Part shown: positions 50,404 through 57,348 of the stretch, piece by piece
Layout: each line of letters starts with the position of its first letter
Position numbering within the stretch: the first letter of the stretch is position 1
Assembly: GCF_026810505.1 (NCBI RefSeq)
Contig: NZ_CP101750.1
Span: 3,811,254 to 3,875,253, forward strand
DNA: 64,000 bases
Origin: Streptomyces sp. Je 1-369
GTDB lineage: Bacteria > Actinomycetota > Actinomycetes > Streptomycetales > Streptomycetaceae
Direction: 5' to 3'
Translations under genes and position numbers: made by a program
The notes under the pieces: generated by a model
The model's database searches: none
Told to the model about the DNA's origin: nothing
Seen by the model: the letters and a program-made list of their open reading frames with translations, nothing else

Positions 50404-52139
50404 TTGGTGCTCACCGTCCTGGTGTCGCGCCCGGACCGCAGAACCTTCCCGGGCACGGCACCGGTCACCACATCCGCACGAATGGCCTCGACGCCATTGA
50501 CCCACACCGCGTCGATGCCGATCGCCTTGGAGTCGAGCCGCGGGCTGTCGCCGGGCAGGTCGTGGACGAGGGTGGCCTTGCCCGCGTCGATGCGCTCGGG
50601 GTCGAAGAGGACGAGGTCGGCGTGGTACCCCTCGGTGATCCGCCCCCGCTCGCGCAGCCCGAACAACCGGGCCGGATCATCGGTGAGCATCTTCACGGCC
50701 TGTTCGAGCCCGACGAGCTTCCGCCCACGCAGACAGTCCCCGATGAACCGGGTCGTGTACGGGGCTCCGCACATGCGGTCCAGATGCGCGCCGGCGTCCG
50801 AGCCGCCCAGCATGACGTCCTCGTGCTGCCACGTCTCGGCACGCAGCGCCCAGGAGTCGGGGTCGTTGTCGGTGGGCATGGGCCACAGCACGGTGCGCAT
50901 GTCGTCGTTGGCGCAGATCTCGGTGATGCAGTGGAAGGGCTCCTGCCCGCGCTCGGCGGCGATGTCACCGACGACGCGTCCGGTGAGCCCGTCGTTGGCG
51001 GCGGAGTACGTGTCGCCGATGACGTACCGGTCGAACCGCGCGAGCCGCCGGAACACTCCGGCTTCCTTGCTCCCGGCCCGCCGCAGCATCTCCTCCCGCA
51101 CGGCCGGGTCGCGCAGCTTCGTAATCCGCTCGGGCACGGGCAGACCGAGGACGTCACCCCAGCCGGGGATGAGGTTGAGGGCGCAGAACGTACCGAGGGA
51201 CATGTTCATGGGCGTGAGGATCGGCATGGTCAGCGCGACGATGCGCCCGCCCGCCTTACGGGCACGCTCACTGGCTACGAGCTGACGCGGCACGCGCTCG
51301 GGCACGGCGGCGTCGATGGTCAGCACGTTCCAGTTCAACGGCCGCCCGGCGACGGCGCTCATCTCGACAAGCAGCTCGACCTCGTCATCGCTGAACTGAT
51401 CGAGGCACCCGGCGACGATCGCCTCGATCTGTGTCCCCTCGTGCTCGCCCACGGCACGGCTGAGCGCGAGCAGCTCGGCGGGCTCGGCGTGCCGAGAGGC
51501 GACGGGCTGCCCGTCGCCGTCCGAGTGGGTGGACGACTGGGTGGTGGAAAGACCCCAGGCCCCGGCGTCCATCGCCTCGTGCAGGAGACGCAACATGGCG
51601 TCCAACTGCTCAGTGGACGGCTGCCCGCCGACGGCGTCCTCTCCCATGACGTACCGCCGCAACGCGCAGTGCCCCACCATGAACCCCGCGTTGACGGCGA
51701 CGCGCCCCTCCAGGGCATCGAGATACTCCCCGAACGAACTCCACGACCAGGGCGCGCCCTCTTCGAGCGCCACGAGGGACATCCCCTCCACCTTCGACAT
51801 CATCCGCCGCGTGTAGTCGGCGTCACCGGGCCGGTCGGGATGGAGCGGAGCGAGCGTGAACCCACAGTTGCCGCCCGCGACGGTGGTGACGCCGTGGTTG
51901 AGGGAGGGCGTCGCGTACGGGTCCCAGAACAGCTGCGCGTCGTAATGCGTATGCGGATCGACGAACCCCGGCGCGAGGACACGCCCCTGGGCGTCCTCAC
52001 TGGTCCGCGCCTCCTCGCTGACGGTGCCGGGCGCGGCGACGACGGCGATGCGCCCGTCCCGTATCCCGACGTCGGCGACACGCCCGGGAACACCGGTCCC
52101 GTCGACGACGGTCGCGCCCTTGATGAGGTGGTCGAGCAT
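50400..52139 (-). CDS. N-acyl-D-amino-acid deacylase-type amidohydrolase
   Basis: A 579-residue cytosolic TIM-barrel amidohydrolase of the D-aminoacylase group. LAPGFVDPHTHYDAQLFWDP (about residue 57) supplies the metal HxH, GVTTVAGGNCGFTLAP is the family-specific loop, and SDAGAHLD (about 450) holds the catalytic aspartate. Family members hydrolyse N-acyl-D-amino acids, but many catabolic homologues act on cyclic amides. It is translationally coupled to the aldehyde dehydrogenase, so an amide-to-aldehyde degradation step is a fair guess. GGAAGGGGACG lies before the ATG, at a rather long distance. Confidence 0.85.
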   Translation of the reverse strand: MLDHLIKGATVVDGTGVPGRVADVGIRDGRIAVVAAPGTVSEEARTSEDAQGRVLAPGFVDPHTHYDAQLFWDPYATPSLNHGVTTVAGGNCGFTLAPLHPDRPGDADYTRRMMSKVEGMSLVALEEGAPWSWSSFGEYLDALEGRVAVNAGFMVGHCALRRYVMGEDAVGGQPSTEQLDAMLRLLHEAMDAGAWGLSTTQSSTHSDGDGQPVASRHAEPAELLALSRAVGEHEGTQIEAIVAGCLDQFSDDEVELLVEMSAVAGRPLNWNVLTIDAAVPERVPRQLVASERARKAGGRIVALTMPILTPMNMSLGTFCALNLIPGWGDVLGLPVPERITKLRDPAVREEMLRRAGSKEAGVFRRLARFDRYVIGDTYSAANDGLTGRVVGDIAAERGQEPFHCITEICANDDMRTVLWPMPTDNDPDSWALRAETWQHEDVMLGGSDAGAHLDRMCGAPYTTRFIGDCLRGRKLVGLEQAVKMLTDDPARLFGLRERGRITEGYHADLVLFDPERIDAGKATLVHDLPGDSPRLDSKAIGIDAVWVNGVEAIRADVVTGAVPGKVLRSGRDTRTVSTK

Positions 52140-52216
52140 GACGGGACGTCCCCTTCCGAGGGTTGGCAGGGTGAGCAGGGTGAGCAGGGTTGGCAGCCTG
52201 TCCGGGGGGTGTGTTT

Positions 52217-52245
52217 TGTTTCAGCCCGTCCGGCGTTTGAGGACG
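52217..52245. repeat. Copy of a common Streptomyces intergenic repeat
   Basis: The stretch beginning TTGTTTCAGCCCGTCCGGCG and ending TTTGAGGACGAG is, from memory, a sequence found at many intergenic sites in Streptomyces genomes. A further short tandem run of GAGCAGGGT (52170-52188) and the hairpin CGGGGGC-TC-GCCCCCG (52272-52287) lie beside it. Confidence 0.5.
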
Positions 52246-52325
52246 AGCCCGGAGGGCGATCGACGGGGGCCCGGGGGCTCGCCCCCGCGACGGCACCCCC
52301 GTGACACCGCGAACCGTCCGGCAGG

Positions 52326-52361
52326 ACCCCGGCTTCCCGTCCGGGAGGGGGAAGCCGGGGT
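52326..52361 (-). terminator. 13-bp hairpin terminator
   Basis: ACCCCGGCTTCCC (52326-52338) and GGGAAGCCGGGGT (52349-52361) are fully complementary across a 10-nt loop. It lies 47 bp beyond the LLM stop codon on the minus strand, between it and the D-aminoacylase gene. Confidence 0.75.
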
Positions 52362-52407
52362 GGCTCGGAGGGGTCACACGCCGACCCGGATCACGCCCCG
52401 GCCCGGA

Positions 52408-53538
52408 TCACGCTCCGGACGCCGCTTGGCGGAACCGCGTCGTCCGGTGCACCGGATCCGTGTCGATCTTCGGGATCACATGCTCACCGATCAGCCTGAT
52501 CGTGCTCTTCGTGTCCTCGGGCGAGATCCCGATCGGCAGCCCGAAGCTGAGCTGGTCCGCCCCGGCCTGCTCCCACCGCTTGCACTGCGTGAGCACCTCG
52601 TCCGGGTCGCCGCAGATCATCAGCTCCTCGGCGATGAGCAGCTCGATGAGCTCCTCGGTGTACTCGGGGAGCAGCTCGGGCCACTCGGGAATGCCCTCGG
52701 GCCGCGGGAACGTGTCGTGGTAGCGGAAGAGCAGCGACTGGAGGTAGTTGAGGCCACCGCCGACCGCGATCTCGACCGCCTTCTTGTGCGTCTCCGCGCA
52801 GATCGCCGTCGACGTCACCATGACGTTGTCGTTGACGAAGTCCCCGATCGCCTGCGCCTCCTTGACCGCCGTCTTGTACGACTCGACGACCCACTCCATG
52901 TCGGAGACCTTCTGCACGCTGAAGCCGAGGACCCCGAGCCCCTTCTTGCCCGCCATGGCGTACGAGGAGGGGGACCCGGCGGCGTACCACATGGCCGGGT
53001 GCGACTTCCCGTACGGCTTCGGCAGGATCTTGCGGGGCGGCAGCGACCAGTGCTTGCCCTGGAACCCCACGTACTCGTCCTGAAGCCACATCTTGGGGAA
53101 CTCGGCGATGGTCTCTTCCCAGATCTCCTTGGTGTGGTTCATGTCCGTGATGCCCGGCATGAAGCCGAGGATCTCGTGCGAACCGGCACCGCGCCCCGTG
53201 CCGAACTCGAACCGCCCCTGGGAGAGATGGTCGAGCATCGTCACCTTCTCCGCCACCTTCACGGGGTGGTTGACGGGCGCGAGCGGGTTGAAGATGCCGG
53301 AGCCGAGGTGGATGCGGTCGGTGGCGTGCGCGAGGTAGCCGAGGTAGACGTCGTTGGCGGAGAGGTGGGAGTACTCCTCCAGGAAGTGGTGCTCGGACGC
53401 CCAGGCGTACTTGAACCCGGACTTGTCCGCCTCGATGACGTACTCGGTCTCCTCGATGAGCGCCTTGTGCTCCGCTTCGGGGTCGACCTTGGCCCGCTGG
53501 GCGGGCACGTATCCCTGTACAAAGAGACCGAATTCCAA
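52408..53538 (-). CDS. LLM-class flavin-dependent oxidoreductase
   Basis: A 376-residue luciferase-like monooxygenase of the type starting EFGLFVQGYVP. Conserved segments are WASEHHFLEEYSHLSANDV, HLGSGIFNPLAPVNHPVKVA and FGTGRGAGSHEILGF. The C-terminal QAGADQLSFGLPIGI, then RLIGEHVIPKIDTDPVHRTT, is characteristic of a widespread actinobacterial subgroup. The start codon is TTG at 53538, an unusual choice, with only a distant GAGGA upstream. Two TGACGNNNCGTCA palindromes stand in its promoter region (53579 and 53641), so it is very likely under that repressor. The substrate is unknown. Confidence 0.85.
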   Translation of the reverse strand: MEFGLFVQGYVPAQRAKVDPEAEHKALIEETEYVIEADKSGFKYAWASEHHFLEEYSHLSANDVYLGYLAHATDRIHLGSGIFNPLAPVNHPVKVAEKVTMLDHLSQGRFEFGTGRGAGSHEILGFMPGITDMNHTKEIWEETIAEFPKMWLQDEYVGFQGKHWSLPPRKILPKPYGKSHPAMWYAAGSPSSYAMAGKKGLGVLGFSVQKVSDMEWVVESYKTAVKEAQAIGDFVNDNVMVTSTAICAETHKKAVEIAVGGGLNYLQSLLFRYHDTFPRPEGIPEWPELLPEYTEELIELLIAEELMICGDPDEVLTQCKRWEQAGADQLSFGLPIGISPEDTKSTIRLIGEHVIPKIDTDPVHRTTRFRQAASGA

Positions 53539-53576
53539 GGGAGGTTCACCGTCCTCGTGAGGTCTGACGGTACGTT

Positions 53577-53593
53577 TCTGACGCTCCGTCAGA
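53577..53593. promoter_or_regulatory. TGACGNNNCGTCA operator, copy 2
   Basis: TCTGACGCTCCGTCAGA is a perfect palindrome of 17 bp with a 3-bp centre, 40-55 bp upstream of the LLM start. A half-site (TCTGACGG) precedes it at 53563. This is the longest copy of the palindrome family in the window. Confidence 0.65.
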
Positions 53594-53639
53594 TTGCGAT
53601 GGGGTCGACTGTTCCACCGCCCCGCCGGACCGTCAATAG

Positions 53640-53654
53640 CTGACGCAACGTCAG
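53640..53654. promoter_or_regulatory. TGACGNNNCGTCA operator, copy 3
   Basis: CTGACGCAACGTCAG is a perfect palindrome about 100 bp upstream of the LLM start and just past the end of the SDR gene. Together with copy 2 it gives the promoter two sites, which suggests co-operative binding. Confidence 0.6.
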
Positions 53655-53680
53655 GACAGGGCTTGGTCCCGGTGCCGGGA

Positions 53681-54466
53681 TCACACGACGCTGACCCCGG
53701 CGAGCCACCCCCCGTCGATGACGAACGGCTGCCCCGTGATGTACGCCGAGTCGTCCCCGGTCAGGAACAGCGCCAGCGCGGCCACCTCCTGCGGCTGCCC
53801 GATCCGCCCGAGCGGCACGAGCGTCTTGTACAGCTCCGCCACCGCCTCCTTCGCCGCCTCGGGGTCGGCGCCCGGGTCGAGCCGCGCGGGGTTGGTCATG
53901 GGGGTGTCGACCGCACCCGGGCACACGGCGTTCACGCGGATGTTCCGGCCCGCGAGCTCCAGGGCGGCGACCCGGGTGAGGCCGAGGACGGCGTGCTTGG
54001 TCGCGGCGTACGCGCCCACGTACGCCATGCCCGTGAGGGCCGTGTAGGACGCGGTGTTCACGATCGTGCCGCCGCCGGCCGCGGCGATCTCCGGGGCGAC
54101 GGTGCGGATACCGAGGAAGCAACCGATCTGGTTGACGCGGATGATCTGCTCGAACTCCTCCAGCGGGGTGCTGACGAGCTCGTTGAACCGCAGGATCCCC
54201 GCGTTGTTCACGAGCCCGTCGACCTTCCCGAAGGCGTCCTTGGCTGCGGCCGTCGCGGCGCGCCAGTCCTCCTCGACTCCGACGTCGAGGTGGACGTACG
54301 CCGCGGACTCCGCCCCCAGCTCCTTCGCGAGAGCCTCACCCTGCGCGTCCAGCACGTCGGCGACGACGACGCGGGCTCCCTCCTCCACGAAGAGGCGCGC
54401 CTCCTGCTCGCCCTGTCCGCGCGCGGCGCCGGTCACGATGACGACGCGGCCGTCCAGCTTGCCCAT
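53681..54466 (-). CDS. SDR-family oxidoreductase
   Basis: A 261-residue classical SDR. The cofactor motif is IVTGAARGQGEQEARLF, NNAGILRFNELV follows, and the catalytic motif is YVGAYAATKHAV, with serine in NTASYTALTG. The VTGAARGQG start resembles mycofactocin-associated and hydroxysteroid dehydrogenase-like SDRs, but that is only a similarity. AGGAG lies just before the ATG. It follows the LLM gene by 8 bp, so the two form an operon, transcribed from the promoter with operator copy 4. Confidence 0.9.
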   Translation of the reverse strand: MGKLDGRVVIVTGAARGQGEQEARLFVEEGARVVVADVLDAQGEALAKELGAESAAYVHLDVGVEEDWRAATAAAKDAFGKVDGLVNNAGILRFNELVSTPLEEFEQIIRVNQIGCFLGIRTVAPEIAAAGGGTIVNTASYTALTGMAYVGAYAATKHAVLGLTRVAALELAGRNIRVNAVCPGAVDTPMTNPARLDPGADPEAAKEAVAELYKTLVPLGRIGQPQEVAALALFLTGDDSAYITGQPFVIDGGWLAGVSVV

Positions 54467-54474
54467 GGGAACTC

Positions 54475-55434
54475 CTACTGGTCGTGATCGTTCTGGCGAT
54501 GGTCGTCGAGGTGCGGGGCGACATCGGCGGCGAAGGCCGCCATCTGGTCGGTGAGTTCGGTACGGCTCCGGCTGCGGAAGCGGACCTGGATCTGGTCGAC
54601 GCCCATCGCGGCGTACGCGCGCAGGGACTCGGCGAGTTCCTCCGGCTTCCCGGCGAGCGTGCGGCGGCCGACGGGCCATCCCGGGTCCCCGACGTACAGC
54701 GGTTCGGTGATCGCGCCCACGGTGATGGGCTCGGCGATCCCGGCTTCCTCTCGCAACCGCTTCAGCTTCGCGATCTGCGCGGGCAGCTTGTCGCGCGGGT
54801 CGCCCTGGGGGAGCCAGCCGTCGGCGCGGGTCGCCGCGCGGCGTACGGCGGCGGGGGAGGATCCGCCGACCCAGAGGGGTACGTGGGCCTGGGCGGGCCT
54901 CGGCATCTGCCCGAGGTCCTTGAAGGCGAAGGTCTCCCCCCGGTACTCGGGGTACTCCTCCACCCCCAGGGCCGCCCTGAGCGCGTCGATCGCCTCGTCG
55001 AGGATCGGCCCGCGCCGCGCGAAGTCGACCCCGAGCGCCTCGAACTCCTCCCGCACGTGCCCGGCCCCCACTCCGAGGATGAGGCGCCCGCCGCTGAGGT
55101 GGTCGAGGGTGGCGTACTGCTTGGCGGAGGCGAGGGGGTGCCGCAGGCCGACGACGGCGACGTGACTCATCAGGCGGACGTTCTCGGTGACCGCGGCGAG
55201 GTGGGCGAGGGTGGCGACGGGGTCGTACCAGACGGTGCTCATGGCGTCGGCGAGGCGGCGGGGGATGGCGACGTGGTCGCAGGCGGCGATGTAGGCGAAG
55301 CCGGTGTGGTCGGCGGTGCGGGCTATCTCGACGAGGTCGTCGGGTTCGGCCCCTCTCTCCCACCCCTCCGCATACATGGAACTCTGCGACTGAACGGGCA
55401 ACTGCATCCCATAAACCATCACCCCACGAGCCAC
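54475..55434 (-). CDS. LLM-class F420-dependent oxidoreductase
   Basis: A 319-residue luciferase-like family enzyme. Landmarks are GFAYIAACDHVAIPR, then [20 protein letters not shown] (the F420-type segment) and VPLWVGGSSPAAVRRAATRA. Members use F420H2 to reduce an activated double bond or ketone; the substrate is unknown. The start is uncertain, as several in-frame GTG/ATG codons (55434, 55422, 55419) lack a strong ribosome-binding site; the longest is given. It is the first gene of a two-gene operon with the SDR. Confidence 0.8.
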   Translation of the reverse strand: MARGVMVYGMQLPVQSQSSMYAEGWERGAEPDDLVEIARTADHTGFAYIAACDHVAIPRRLADAMSTVWYDPVATLAHLAAVTENVRLMSHVAVVGLRHPLASAKQYATLDHLSGGRLILGVGAGHVREEFEALGVDFARRGPILDEAIDALRAALGVEEYPEYRGETFAFKDLGQMPRPAQAHVPLWVGGSSPAAVRRAATRADGWLPQGDPRDKLPAQIAKLKRLREEAGIAEPITVGAITEPLYVGDPGWPVGRRTLAGKPEELAESLRAYAAMGVDQIQVRFRSRSRTELTDQMAAFAADVAPHLDDHRQNDHDQ

Positions 55435-55463
55435 GCCCCACCCACTTCCCCGTCACCGTTTTC

Positions 55464-55476
55464 TGACGGCTCGTCA
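55464..55476. promoter_or_regulatory. TGACGNNNCGTCA operator, copy 4
   Basis: TGACGGCTCGTCA lies 30 bp upstream of the LLM/SDR operon. A second, related inverted repeat, CCTGA-N7-TCAGG, follows at 55504-55520, so this promoter may hold two binding sites. Confidence 0.6.
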
Positions 55477-55835
55477 CTTATCCGGAACGCCCACATGCTG
55501 CGACCTGACACTCCATCAGGCAAGAGTTCTGGCGGGGCGCCTTGGGTGGGGGTCTGCGCCTGGGGTCCGTCGGTGGGGCGGGGCCGCGCGGGTATGTACG
55601 TACTCGCTATCCCTGCGCCGCGCCCGACATTCCCGGCCGTGGGAGTGTGCTCGGTGCTCCGTGCGCACATACCCCCACGTCCCCTCCGGCGCGCTCGCGG
55701 CTGCGGCCCGGTGGGACCGCAGCCCCTGCCCCTACTCCCGCTGGACGTCGCGGGGCAAACGGGCGGGCGGGTGGGGAACATCCGCCGCGAAGCGGCGGGC
55801 TCGGTGCCCCTACCCGCACGGGGCGTCGCCGGGAG
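55477..55835. other. Gene-free region upstream of the LLM/SDR operon
   Basis: About 360 bp with no gene of coding character on either strand. It holds the CCTGA-N7-TCAGG inverted repeat near 55504 and several GC-rich inverted repeats (for example CCGCCGCGAAGCGGCGG around 55782), which could terminate the amidohydrolase transcript. The long distance to the neighbouring gene suggests room for regulatory DNA, but I see no promoter consensus. Confidence 0.35.
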
Positions 55836-57071
55836 TCAGGCCCCCAGACCCCGCCAGAGCCCCGCCTCCGTCAACCCCAGGAGGGCAACCGCATTGCCCC
55901 GCACGATGCGGTCCACGACCTCCGGGGACAGGTGGCCCATCTGGGACTCCCCGACCTCACGGGACTTGGGCCACGTCGAGTCCGAGTGCGGGTAGTCCGT
56001 CTCGTACAGGACGTTCCCGACCCCGATCGAGTCGAGGTTCCGCAACCCGAACGCGTCGTCGAAGAAGCAGCCGAAGACGTGCTCCGTGAAGAGTTCGGAC
56101 GGGGGACGCGTGACCTTGTCCGCGACCCCGCCCCAGCCCCGGTTCTCCTCCCACACCACGTCCGCCCGCTCCAGGATGTAGGGGATCCAGCCGATCTGCC
56201 CCTCCGCGTACATGACCTTCAGATTCGGGAAGCGTTCGAACTTGCCGCTCATCAGCCAGTCGACCATCGAGAAGCAGCAGTTGGCGAAGGTGATCGTGGA
56301 GCCGACGGCGGGCGGCGCGTCCGCGGAGGTCGACGGCATCCTGCTGGAGGAGCCGATGTGCATGGCGACGACCGTGCCGGTCTCGTCGCAGGCGCGCAGG
56401 AAGGGGTCCCACGCGTCGGTGTGGATGGACGGGAGCCCGAGGTGGGGCGGGATCTCGGAGAAGGCGACGGCCCGCACGCCGCGCGCCGCGTTGCGCCGTA
56501 CTTCCGCAGCGGCGAGCTCGGCGTCCCAGAGGGGGATGAGGGTGAGCGGTATGAGGCGGCCTGCCGCTTCGGGGCCGCACCATTCCTCCACCATCCAGTC
56601 GTTGTACGCGCGGACCGAGAGGAGCGCGAGTTCCCGGTCCTTGGCCTCCGTGAACGTCTGCCCGCAGAACCGCGGAAACGTGGGGAAACAGAGGGCGGAC
56701 TGGACGTGGTTGACGTCCATGTCGGCGAGCCGGTCGGGCACGCTGTACGACCCGGGCCGCATCTGCTCGTACGTGATGACCTCGAGTTTGATCTCGTCCC
56801 TGTCGTAGCCGACCGCCGTGTCGAGGCGGGTGAGGGGGCGGTGCAGGTCCTCGTAGATCCACCAGTCCCCGATGGGGCCGTCCTCCCCCCTCTCCCCCAT
56901 GACCGGGGCGAACTTGCCGCCCAGGAAGGACATCGACCTCAGGGGCGCGCGGACGATCCGGGGGCCGCGGTCCTGGTACTTCGACGGGAGCCGGTCCCGC
57001 CAGACGTGCGGGGGTTCGACCGTGTGGTCGTCCACCGAGATGATCTTCGGGAAGGTCTCCGGGGTCTCCAT
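55836..57071 (-). CDS. Amidohydrolase-2 family metal-dependent hydrolase
   Basis: A 411-residue TIM-barrel hydrolase/decarboxylase of the amidohydrolase_2 group. The N-terminal ISVDDHTVEPPHVW has D-x-H at the metal site instead of H-x-H, which is a usual variant of this actinobacterial subgroup. VAMHIGSSSRMP, VMYAEGQIGWIPY and LYETDYPHSDSTWP supply the remaining ligands and the C-terminal signature. Homologues often cleave or decarboxylate ring-derived acids. GGAGACC before the ATG at 57071 favours this start over 57080. An operator palindrome lies 31 bp upstream. Confidence 0.85.
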   Translation of the reverse strand: METPETFPKIISVDDHTVEPPHVWRDRLPSKYQDRGPRIVRAPLRSMSFLGGKFAPVMGERGEDGPIGDWWIYEDLHRPLTRLDTAVGYDRDEIKLEVITYEQMRPGSYSVPDRLADMDVNHVQSALCFPTFPRFCGQTFTEAKDRELALLSVRAYNDWMVEEWCGPEAAGRLIPLTLIPLWDAELAAAEVRRNAARGVRAVAFSEIPPHLGLPSIHTDAWDPFLRACDETGTVVAMHIGSSSRMPSTSADAPPAVGSTITFANCCFSMVDWLMSGKFERFPNLKVMYAEGQIGWIPYILERADVVWEENRGWGGVADKVTRPPSELFTEHVFGCFFDDAFGLRNLDSIGVGNVLYETDYPHSDSTWPKSREVGESQMGHLSPEVVDRIVRGNAVALLGLTEAGLWRGLGA

Positions 57072-57101
57072 GGTCTCCATACGGCCAAGGTAGCGCCGAT
57101 C

Positions 57102-57114
57102 TGACGACCCGTCA
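57102..57114. promoter_or_regulatory. TGACGNNNCGTCA operator, copy 5
   Basis: TGACGACCCGTCA, with flanking C and G giving 15 bp, lies 31 bp upstream of the amidohydrolase start. It overlaps the position expected for the promoter of this gene. Confidence 0.6.
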
Positions 57115-57348
57115 GCTAGTCGGACGCGGGCGGCTGCGACGTCCGAGACGGCAAAGCAATCCGGAATGTCGTGCGAGGACCCTGTGAGAGCCGTCTCCCA
57201 CGGCTGACGCATCCGCCATGAACAAGGCAAACTGGCGGGGAGCAAGAACCACGCACGACGAAAGGGCCGCACGGCGGCTTACGCACCACCGCGGGTGGGC
57301 AGATCCGCGACCGGCAGGATTGGGAACGGCAGGGCGGCAGGGGGAGCG

